NCBI GenBank assembly: GCA_030429565.1
Contig: JAUIFE010000001.1
Span: 868,001-932,000 of the forward strand
Direction: 5' to 3'
DNA length: 64,000 nucleotides
Origin: Holophagae bacterium
GTDB taxonomy: Bacteria; Acidobacteriota; Holophagae; Acanthopleuribacterales; Acanthopleuribacteraceae
Part shown: positions 57,473 through 64,000 of the stretch, in pieces
Position numbering within the stretch: position 1 is the stretch's first letter
Layout of the letters: the number at the start of each line of letters is the position of its first letter
The notes under the pieces: model-generated
Databases searched by the model: none
Seen by the model: only the letters and a program-made list of their open reading frames with translations
Told to the model about the DNA's origin: nothing
Translations under genes and position numbers: made by a program

Positions 57473-58066
57473 ATGACCTTACCACGCCGACGGATCGGCT
57501 TGGCGCTCACCGGCGCCAGCGGCGTTGCTTATTTTTTGCGCACCCTCGAACGTTTGCGGCGTTTTCCCCACCTCGAGATTCACTTAATCGCCTCCGAGGG
57601 CGGAAAACGCGTCCTCCACGATGAAGAAGGATTGAAGTGGAGCGATATCGGCACGGACGGTTGCACCGTCCATGGCACGCGCAACATCGGAGCGTCGATC
57701 GCCTCGGGCTCTAACGGGCTGGACTCACTGGTGGTCGTGCCCTGCAGTATGAGCAGCATGAGTGCGATGGCGGTCGGCTTAGCCGAAAACCTGATTCACC
57801 GTGCCGCCGCCGTCCAGCTCAAAGAAAACCGTAAACTGATTTTGGTACCGCGCGAAACGCCGCTCTCCTTGATCAACTTGCGCGCCATGGTGACTTTGCG
57901 TGAGGCCGGCGCTATGATAATGCCCGCCGCGCCAGGTTTCTATCACCAGCCGAAAACGGTGCTGGATTTGGTTGATTCCGTGGTCGACCGCATAATCGAT
58001 CACCTCGACGTAGCCGACGGCGACGTTAAACGCTGGGATCCGTCGCCAGGTAATCCCCAGCCGTAG
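57473..58066 (+). CDS. ubiX: Flavin prenyltransferase UbiX
   Basis: 197 residues from the ATG at 57473, with AAGGA 7 nt upstream; a GTG two codons earlier is too close. Attaches a prenyl group to FMN to make the prenyl-FMN cofactor used by UbiD-type decarboxylases. LALTGASGVAYFLRTLERL binds FMN. PCSMSSMSAMAVGLAENLIHRAA and LVPRETPLSLINLRAMVTL are family-specific. The gene before a UbiA-type prenyltransferase suggests quinone synthesis; the UbiD/MqnL partner is not in the window. Confidence 0.94.
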   Translation: MTLPRRRIGLALTGASGVAYFLRTLERLRRFPHLEIHLIASEGGKRVLHDEEGLKWSDIGTDGCTVHGTRNIGASIASGSNGLDSLVVVPCSMSSMSAMAVGLAENLIHRAAAVQLKENRKLILVPRETPLSLINLRAMVTLREAGAMIMPAAPGFYHQPKTVLDLVDSVVDRIIDHLDVADGDVKRWDPSPGNPQP

Positions 58067-58110
58067 GCGCCGCCATAGCGCCGCTACCACCCGCCTAGGA
58101 GTACCCACCC

Positions 58111-58965
58111 ATGACCGCAGCATTCGTTGAAACCATGAAAATGATCAAAATTGAACACAGCGTGTTTGCGCTGCCGTTTGCTTTGGTCGCCGCCTTCATG
58201 GCCGCGGGTGGCGTGCCCAACGCCGTGACCCTGGCACTTATCGTGGCGGCCATGGTGTGCGCGCGCTCCGCCGCCATGGCCTTTAACCGCTGGCTCGACG
58301 CCGACATCGACGCACGTAACCCACGCACGGCAACGCGTTCGATACCGGCAGGCCGACTTAGCGCGGGTTATACCTTGGGTTTCACCATCGTGTGTGGCGC
58401 TTTGTTTATCGCCTGTGCATGGCTGCTCAACCCGCTGGCGCTCATGCTCTCACCGTTGGTTTTGGCTTGGTTGCTCGGCTACAGTTACACCAAACGGTTT
58501 ACCGCTTTTTGTCATGTTTGGCTTGGCATCGCCCTTGGCTTGGCGCCATTCGGTGCCTGGATCGCGGTCGCCGGCGCCATCGACCCGCTGCCCCTCGCGC
58601 TCGGTTTGGCAGTTACCGGTTGGACAGCCGGCTTCGACATTATTTACGCCTGCCAGGACTACGAATTTGATCGCAACCACCGTCTCAACAGCGTGCCCAC
58701 CCGACTCGGCATCAACGGCGCGCTACTTCTTTCCAAAGCCCTGCACGTCGCCATGATTGCTGTGTTGGTTGGGATCGGCGTGATGGGCACCCTCCACCCC
58801 GTTTACTGGCTCGGCCTGGCGATTGTGGTTGCCTGTCTGATTTATGAGCACAGCCTGGTGCGTGGCGGAAACCTCGATAAAGTCGACATGGCCTTCTTCA
58901 CCATGAACGGTGTCGTTTCCTTGGTATTTGGCCTCACCACCTGTTTGGCCGTGGTCCTCGCCTAA
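58111..58965 (+). CDS. UbiA-family polyprenyltransferase (MqnP/UbiA-like)
   Basis: 284 residues with AGGAG upstream, 44 bp after ubiX. It has about eight to nine membrane helices. Both Asp motifs of the family are present: NRWLDADIDARNPRTATR (first DxxxD-type) and YACQDYEFDRNHRLNSVP (second). Transfers a polyprenyl chain to an aromatic acid on the inner membrane. Pairing with ubiX and no Coq-like partners makes the futalosine menaquinone enzyme MqnP the likelier reading, but ubiquinone UbiA is possible. Same operon as ubiX. Confidence 0.88.
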   Translation: MTAAFVETMKMIKIEHSVFALPFALVAAFMAAGGVPNAVTLALIVAAMVCARSAAMAFNRWLDADIDARNPRTATRSIPAGRLSAGYTLGFTIVCGALFIACAWLLNPLALMLSPLVLAWLLGYSYTKRFTAFCHVWLGIALGLAPFGAWIAVAGAIDPLPLALGLAVTGWTAGFDIIYACQDYEFDRNHRLNSVPTRLGINGALLLSKALHVAMIAVLVGIGVMGTLHPVYWLGLAIVVACLIYEHSLVRGGNLDKVDMAFFTMNGVVSLVFGLTTCLAVVLA

Positions 58966-59099
58966 AAAAAACGCCCCGGTATGGCCCGCTAACTGTCGGC
59001 GCAACGCCGATTTTTACTGGCCGGCGCAACTGACTTTCCGCTAGGCTGTGGGACATTGCATTTCCCTAACACACCTTTTCCTATGCGTGGAGTATCGAT

Positions 59100-60251
59100 A
59101 TGGCGATGAGTAAGAAAACTTCCTGCTGCCTTTTTGGCTGCTTGGGCACCTTCGGCACCATGATTATCCTGACCGTCGGCAGTATCTGGTGGCTCACCAA
59201 ATCCGGCAATTTTGAGGAAGATGCCACCGTTTACCAACCCGACAGTCAAATGTATGTGCGCGGCGTCATTCGTCCCGAGGACGAAATCATGATCGGTATC
59301 CTCGCCGATTTGGCCTACCAAAGCCAAAAAATGGACAACCAAAACGTGCCCGATCAATTTCGTTGGCTCAACGAAATGAGCCATAAAGATCGCCCGACGT
59401 TGATCAAGGAACTTAAAAAGTACATGCCGATGGAATTCGAAGGGACCTACATCGGTACGGACGAAGAGGGTCGGCAGGATTTTTTGTTTTCGCTCGGCTT
59501 CGGTCCCCACAAGAACCTTGTCGCGTTGATTTATTACGGTTTCCGTTGGCGATTGCGTGAGGAAGGTCACACCCAAAAAATCGGCGAACACGAAATCATC
59601 GCCGTCAATGAAGAAAAAGATCAATTCTACTTACACCTGGATAACGGGGTCTATTATATTTCAGGCACCGAAAAACCCATGCGCGATTTGATCGAAGGCA
59701 CTCAGCGCCAAGTCGGTGTCGATCAGGCATTGAGCCCACTTTATCGCGTCGATACCAGCAGCACTGTCTACGGTTTTATCACCAAGGAAAGCATGAATCT
59801 CTTCCCCGTCTTGATCTTCGGCGAGGCCGAGACAAACGACTGGGGTTACGAGGCCGAGAAGGAAGTGTTACGCGCTTATGACACCGAAATCAGCCAAATC
59901 GGCTTCGATTTGCAGGCCCAGCAAGCCAACCAACTGCAGTTGCGGTATTTTATCTTTTGTGAACAAGGGGAAGCCTTCGCATCCCACTTAAATGAAACGC
60001 AACAGCGCTTAGAGCAGCAGGGCATGCGCGGGGAGTACGACATTCTTGTGACCCCTCAAGATTACGGTTACCAGCTCACCATCGTTTTGACCGACGTCGG
60101 CGAAGCCATGCAAACCCTGATGCAGGACCTGCAAAAGTCGATTGATGAAAACAACCAGCGCCGTCGCGAAATGGAACACGAGGAAACCCCCCCCGACGAA
60201 GCCACACCCGTCGAAACCGAACAGTTCGACGATCCCGACCAAGCGCCTTAA
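59100..60251 (+). CDS. Membrane-anchored protein of unknown function
   Basis: 383 residues, ATG with GGAG upstream. The N-terminus has CCLFGCLGTFGTMIILTVGSIWWL: a short Cys-rich entry and one membrane helix, so the body is likely outside the cytoplasm. The body alternates strands and helices with no family match that I recall, and ends in an acidic Pro/Glu tail. It is 134 bp after the UbiA-like gene and followed by a strong terminator, so it may be the last gene of that operon. The function is not inferable. Confidence 0.65.
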   Translation: MAMSKKTSCCLFGCLGTFGTMIILTVGSIWWLTKSGNFEEDATVYQPDSQMYVRGVIRPEDEIMIGILADLAYQSQKMDNQNVPDQFRWLNEMSHKDRPTLIKELKKYMPMEFEGTYIGTDEEGRQDFLFSLGFGPHKNLVALIYYGFRWRLREEGHTQKIGEHEIIAVNEEKDQFYLHLDNGVYYISGTEKPMRDLIEGTQRQVGVDQALSPLYRVDTSSTVYGFITKESMNLFPVLIFGEAETNDWGYEAEKEVLRAYDTEISQIGFDLQAQQANQLQLRYFIFCEQGEAFASHLNETQQRLEQQGMRGEYDILVTPQDYGYQLTIVLTDVGEAMQTLMQDLQKSIDENNQRRREMEHEETPPDEATPVETEQFDDPDQAP

Positions 60252-60274
60252 ACAAAACCGATCACAAACCCTTT

Positions 60275-60311
60275 AACGGCGCCGCCTTCTTGCGGCGCCG
60301 TTGCTTTTTAT
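60275..60311 (+). terminator. Rho-independent terminator
   Basis: AACGGCGCCGC, a short loop, then GCGGCGCCGTT and TTTTTA, 24 nt after the stop of the membrane-anchored protein. Confidence 0.92.
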
Positions 60312-60672
60312 GAGAAATAGATTGCACCGCGATGGATTTTTTAAGAGAATCAGCGGTTCGCGGTTTTTTTGACCGCCCTCACCCCAGGCCGACTCCCAGT
60401 CGACCCACGTCACACCGATTCTCAATTAACTTTTTGACCTAAAGTGTGCCACTCGTTTTGATGCCGCTGCACAAGATGTTGAGGAGCAACGTGCTGAAAA
60501 AATGGACCGGCGTTCTTAGAGCGTACGGCACCTTGCTTTTCGGCACGAACAGCCCAGCGAATTGCATGCGGTTGCCGCGAAGAATCGCTCAGTTTAGGTT
60601 TGCTAATCCCCGCGCCGAAACGCCGGCCGGGCCCGCCGCGTTCGCGCCGCATTTTTGGAGCTAGTCAACGTC
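60312..60672. other. Intergenic region, nothing recognised
   Basis: About 360 bases between the terminator and der. The short + frame 60446-60664 has no ribosome site. The der promoter should be here but I see no convincing box. Confidence 0.4.
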
Positions 60673-62124
60673 ATGGAACCCACGGATCAATCTTCCGCCC
60701 CCGCGCAACCCAACGCCAACGAGAAACCCAAGTCGGCTCGCAAACCCTATTACAAAGCCACCCTAAGCGGTATTGAGGATCGCGAATTACCGGTCGTGGC
60801 GGTCGTCGGCCAGCCCAACGTCGGCAAAAGCACCATGTTCAACCGATTGACCCGCTCGCGCCGCGCCATCATCGACCCAACCCCCGGTATGACCCGCGAC
60901 CGTCTCTACGGCACCATTCACCGCGACATGGGCAGCTTCCGTTTGGTCGACACCGGCGGCATCGAAGAACGCTCGGATTTGATCGCGGAAATGATCAAAA
61001 ACCAAACGCACAACGCCATTCAAGAAGCGGAAGCGATTGTGTTTATGGTCGACGGACGCGCCGGCCTGTCGGTCGCCGACGAAGAGATCGGTCAAGCGCT
61101 ACGGTTGCAAAGCAAACCGGTCATTTTGTTCGTCAACAAAATGGAGGGCCGCGGCCCCGAACAAATCGACAGCGAGTTCTACAAATTTGGGTTTGACATC
61201 ATGTTAACCGGCTCGGCCGCCCACGGCGAAGGCATGGAAAACCTGATGGAAGCCGTTGAACAAAAGTTAGAAGGTAAATGGCGTGATCCCAAAAAGGCGA
61301 CGGAGCAACGCCCTGTCCGTTTGGCCATTATCGGTCGCCCCAACGCCGGTAAAAGTTCGATCGTCAACAAAATGCTCAACGAAGAGCGCGTCATGGTCAG
61401 CGACATTGCCGGCACGACCCGTGACCCCATCGACAGCTACCTCAACTATAAAAAACAACCGTTCTGCTTGGTCGATACCGCCGGTATCCGCAAACGCGGC
61501 AAAATCAAAGGCAGCCAGGAATCGCTGTCCGTATTGATGGCCACCCGACAGGTTGAAAGTGCCGACGTCATCGCGCTACTCATCGACGCCTCCGACCCCG
61601 AGGCCGCCCAAGACGCCGCCATTGCCGGCATCGCCAACAAAGCCTTCAAGCCGATTATCGTGGTCGTCAACAAGTGGGACCTGGTCGAAGACAAGGAAAC
61701 CAACACCACCAACCGCTTTGAAGAACGCATTCGCCGCCGTTTGAAATTTTTGGAAACCGCACCTTTCGTTTTTGTCTCGGCCATGACCGGGCAGCGCGTC
61801 ACGCGCGTGCTCGACCTAGCGCTTGAGCTTGACCAGCGCGCCAACACGCGGGTTACCACCGGCGTCCTCAACCGTTTTGTGGAAGACATGAAACAAAACC
61901 ATCGCGTTCCCCGAGCCAAGGGCCGTCATTTTAAGGTGTTTTACATGACCCAGGTCGAGGTCGCACCACCGACCTTCCTCGCGGTCGTCAACACCAGCCA
62001 ACCGCTGCACTTTACCCAGGAGCGTTTTCTCATCAACCGCATTCGCGAGGCCTTCGACCTCGAAGGGGTTCCCATCAAACTGGTGGTCAAACCGCGTTCC
62101 GGTCGCAATAGCGAAAACGAGTAA
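60673..62124 (+). CDS. der: Ribosome-assembly GTPase Der (EngA)
   Basis: 483 residues from the ATG at 60673; a TTG at 60655 is possible. Two tandem G domains: GQPNVGKST at 46-54 with DTGG, and GRPNAGKSS near 220 with DTAG and NKWD, then a KH-like C-terminal domain. This duplication is unique to Der, which helps mature the 50S subunit. The first 40 residues are a charged extension before the first G domain. Length is close to the normal range. Followed by prmA after 76 bp. Confidence 0.96.
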   Translation: MEPTDQSSAPAQPNANEKPKSARKPYYKATLSGIEDRELPVVAVVGQPNVGKSTMFNRLTRSRRAIIDPTPGMTRDRLYGTIHRDMGSFRLVDTGGIEERSDLIAEMIKNQTHNAIQEAEAIVFMVDGRAGLSVADEEIGQALRLQSKPVILFVNKMEGRGPEQIDSEFYKFGFDIMLTGSAAHGEGMENLMEAVEQKLEGKWRDPKKATEQRPVRLAIIGRPNAGKSSIVNKMLNEERVMVSDIAGTTRDPIDSYLNYKKQPFCLVDTAGIRKRGKIKGSQESLSVLMATRQVESADVIALLIDASDPEAAQDAAIAGIANKAFKPIIVVVNKWDLVEDKETNTTNRFEERIRRRLKFLETAPFVFVSAMTGQRVTRVLDLALELDQRANTRVTTGVLNRFVEDMKQNHRVPRAKGRHFKVFYMTQVEVAPPTFLAVVNTSQPLHFTQERFLINRIREAFDLEGVPIKLVVKPRSGRNSENE

Positions 62125-62200
62125 TTCTCGCCGCCGTCACAACCCGAAACGCACTGATCGTGGTAGATTAGACCATCCTCTCGACAACAAGGAATTGGCC

Positions 62201-63043
62201 ATGAAACGCGTGACTTTGTTTGTGCAGTCGCTCGACCAAGAAGATTTCATCGAACAGTGGCTTTGGGCCGACGGCGCCTTTTCCGTCTCGACCCTGCCGC
62301 CAAGCAATCCAGACCGCCGTTTAGAAGCCGTTTACGAGGATTTAGACGACGACGCGTTCCTCGTTCGTTTGAAAAAGGCCGCCACGGACTGGCCCGGTCC
62401 CTTGCCTCCGATCAGCATCTGCGAAATTAACCCGCAAGATTGGCAAAACAATTGGCGTGAGAACTTTAAACCGATTCAGGCGGGCCGTTTCACACTGGTC
62501 GGCGAGTGGGAGGGCGACACCTCCGACGACCACACGATTCTGATTTACCCCGGCCAAGCCTTTGGGACCGGTCAACACGAAACCACGCGTTTGGTGCTCG
62601 AGCACTTGGAAACGCTGGACCTTGCCGGCAAACGCGTGCTCGACATCGGTTGCGGTACCGGCATCCTCGCGATTGCGGCTGAAAAGCTCGGTGCCGCCGA
62701 GGTATTCGGGTTTGACATTGATCCCGACTGCACCGAAAATATGCAGCACCACTTGAACATTAATAACAGCAGCCGCGTCACCCTTGAGATCGGGCAACTT
62801 GAAGACTTCGCCTTCGCCCCCGACCAATTCGACGTCATTCTCGCCAACATCACCCTCAATGTGCTGGAAGCCATGTGGCCCCACATGCAAAAGTTACTGA
62901 CGCACGGCGGCCACTTGGTCAGTTCCGGCATTTTACTTGAACAAAAAGACCTCGCCGAACGCTTGCTCACTGCTCAGGGTTTCCATATTTACCGCCACAC
63001 CGGCTTGGGTGAGTGGCTTTTGTTGGCGGCGCAACCGCAATGA
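62201..63043 (+). CDS. prmA: Ribosomal protein L11 methyltransferase
   Basis: 280 residues from the ATG at 62201, with AAGGA 7 nt upstream; a TTG two codons earlier is less likely. Trimethylates ribosomal protein L11 using S-adenosylmethionine. NPQDWQNNWRENFKP is the substrate-side linker motif of PrmA. GTGQHETTR (near 124), VLDIGCGTGILAIAAEKLG (near 146) and LANITLNVL (near 214) form the SAM domain. Length fits the family. Its stop overlaps the ATG of rsmE (ATGA), so the two are coupled. Confidence 0.95.
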   Translation: MKRVTLFVQSLDQEDFIEQWLWADGAFSVSTLPPSNPDRRLEAVYEDLDDDAFLVRLKKAATDWPGPLPPISICEINPQDWQNNWRENFKPIQAGRFTLVGEWEGDTSDDHTILIYPGQAFGTGQHETTRLVLEHLETLDLAGKRVLDIGCGTGILAIAAEKLGAAEVFGFDIDPDCTENMQHHLNINNSSRVTLEIGQLEDFAFAPDQFDVILANITLNVLEAMWPHMQKLLTHGGHLVSSGILLEQKDLAERLLTAQGFHIYRHTGLGEWLLLAAQPQ

Positions 63044-63765
63044 AACGGATTCTGGTAGCGTCCCTTCCCGCCGTAGGCGACACCTTTCGTCCGCCGGCCG
63101 ATGAGACACGCCACCTGGTTCAAGCCCTTCGCGCCAAAACCGGTGAAACCATCGAGATATTGGACGGCGCCGGCGGTGTGGCGCGTGCTCAAATCACTCA
63201 TCTCGGCAAACGCGACTGCAGCTTGGTCGTCGAACAAATTCTCGCGAGCGAGCGCGAGTCACCGTTGCAACTCGACTTGCTTCTGGCGTTGCCGGTTCAA
63301 CGCGGGACCTTTGACAGCATGCTGCCAGGTTTGGTGCAGCTCGGCGTAAACCATATCGACTTGGTCGAAACCGAGTACGGTGGACGCCTCAAAACCGACC
63401 GCGAAAAATACACGCGCCGACTCGATGAAATCGCCCGTCAGAGCTTAAAACAATGCGGCCGTTTACGGTTGCCCCGCATCACGTTGGCCGGCTCCTGGCA
63501 CGACGCCTTGCACAACCGGCAAAACGGTGCCGGCTACCTTTTTCATCCCGATCCAACAGTTGAAGCCAACCCCCTGCCCACCGAGCACAAGGCCGTTCGA
63601 CTGGCCTTCGGTCCCGAGGGCGGTTTTAGCGAAGGCGAAGCCGCCGCCGCGCGTGAGGCGGGTTGGCGCTGCATCAGCATGGGGCCGCGCATTTTGAAAA
63701 TGGAGACCGCCGTCACCGGTGCCGCCTACTGGGCACAAGCGCGCTGGGGCGATGGATTAAAATAA
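63040..63765 (+). CDS. rsmE: 16S rRNA m3U1498 methyltransferase RsmE
   Basis: 241 residues from the ATG at 63040, which overlaps the prmA stop as ATGA. A SPOUT-class enzyme that methylates U1498 of 16S rRNA. The N-terminal PUA-like part (ETRHLVQALRAKTGETIEILDG) precedes the knot domain: LLLALPVQRGTFDSMLPGLVQLGV, RLAFGPEGGFSEGE and SMGPRILKMETAV. These are the three family SAM-binding blocks. Normal length. prmA-rsmE is a common gene pair. Confidence 0.96.
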   Translation: MKRILVASLPAVGDTFRPPADETRHLVQALRAKTGETIEILDGAGGVARAQITHLGKRDCSLVVEQILASERESPLQLDLLLALPVQRGTFDSMLPGLVQLGVNHIDLVETEYGGRLKTDREKYTRRLDEIARQSLKQCGRLRLPRITLAGSWHDALHNRQNGAGYLFHPDPTVEANPLPTEHKAVRLAFGPEGGFSEGEAAAAREAGWRCISMGPRILKMETAVTGAAYWAQARWGDGLK

Positions 63766-63800
63766 CCCATCGCCGTCTAAATCATCGCTCAATTCTGGAA

Positions 63801-64000
63801 CTAGGGTTCGGAATCGCCGGGCGGTGGCGGTGGTGGCGGATCGCTAGGGGCAATAGGATCAACCGTCATACAGCCAGGTCGCGGTAATCCGCCTTTGAAA
63901 TCAAAAACACCCGAGATCGGACCCGAACCATTGTGGTATTTGATCTGAAACGGGCCTGGCAAAGCGCGTAAAGGTTGTTGATCGATGGCGTCCTCAGGCA
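63801..64000 (-). CDS. C-terminal end of a protein cut by the window edge
   Basis: The stop codon is TAG (63801-63803 on the - strand). The 65 visible residues form one open frame to the window edge: GPFQIKYHNGSGPISGVFDF...GGLPRPGCMTVDP, then a run of seven Pro and a final GDSEP. The codon pattern and protein-like composition support a real gene that begins outside the window. It converges on rsmE. The Pro-rich acidic tail suggests a secreted or surface protein, but the family cannot be told. Confidence 0.6.
   Translation of the reverse strand, partial: PEDAIDQQPLRALPGPFQIKYHNGSGPISGVFDFKGGLPRPGCMTVDPIAPSDPPPPPPPGDSEP

Overview
This is a chromosomal window from a Gram-negative bacterium with moderately high G+C. 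Type IV pilus genes, Tat and lipoprotein-like leaders, PPC and PKD-type secreted proteins, a Ser/Thr kinase and a large hybrid histidine kinase suggest a predatory or surface-living lineage. An Acidobacteriota member (Holophagae / Acanthopleuribacter type) is my best guess. That guess rests on gene content and style, not on a marker-gene comparison.

Layout. 0.1-4.4 kb: PrkA-type serine kinase, MutY and an overlapping alpha/beta hydrolase. 4.4-20.2 kb: a surface-pilus island on the + strand with two related modules. Module 1 is PilW-like, PilX-like, PilY1-like. Module 2 is FimT/GspH-like, PilV-like, PilW-like, PilX-like, PilY1-like. A small secreted protein of unknown function lies between them. 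Each module has a candidate sigma-54 (-24/-12) promoter upstream. 20.2-21.9 kb: a gene-poor stretch holding what I read as an ORF-less group IIC intron on the - strand, placed directly behind the terminator of a major-pilin-like gene. 22-29.5 kb: a TPR-like exported protein, GuaA, an SRAP/HMCES protein and a hybrid sensor kinase. 29.5-37 kb: one 2463-residue exported protein with about 20 PKD/Ig-like repeats and four C-terminal repeats of another type. 37-43 kb: a Ser/Thr kinase with periplasmic EF-hand and leucine-rich repeats, then two PilT-family ATPases with overlapping ends. 43-50 kb: phosphatidylserine decarboxylase, a DUF962/Mpo1-like membrane protein, a two-gene Na+/solute symporter and a membrane-anchored class III aminotransferase. 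50-55.7 kb: an M6 metalloprotease with three PPC-like domains, an intradiol dioxygenase-like Tat lipoprotein and a membrane-anchored cytochrome c'-like protein. 56-63.8 kb: housekeeping genes (Lpd, UbiX, UbiA/MqnP, an anchored unknown, Der, PrmA, RsmE). The window ends inside a - strand gene whose Pro-rich C-terminus is visible.

How the genes work together. Pilus parts are scattered: a major pilin at 21.4 kb, minor pilins and PilY1 tip proteins at 5.6-20.2 kb, and retraction ATPases at 40-43 kb. They plausibly form one machine with alternative tip complexes. The two PilY1-like proteins share calcium-type Asp repeats, a DUF4114-like block and a PilY1-like C-terminal propeller. UbiX next to a UbiA-family prenyltransferase points to quinone synthesis. 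PrmA-RsmE form a coupled rRNA/ribosome methylation pair. No tRNA, rRNA, CRISPR array or complete transposon was recognised.
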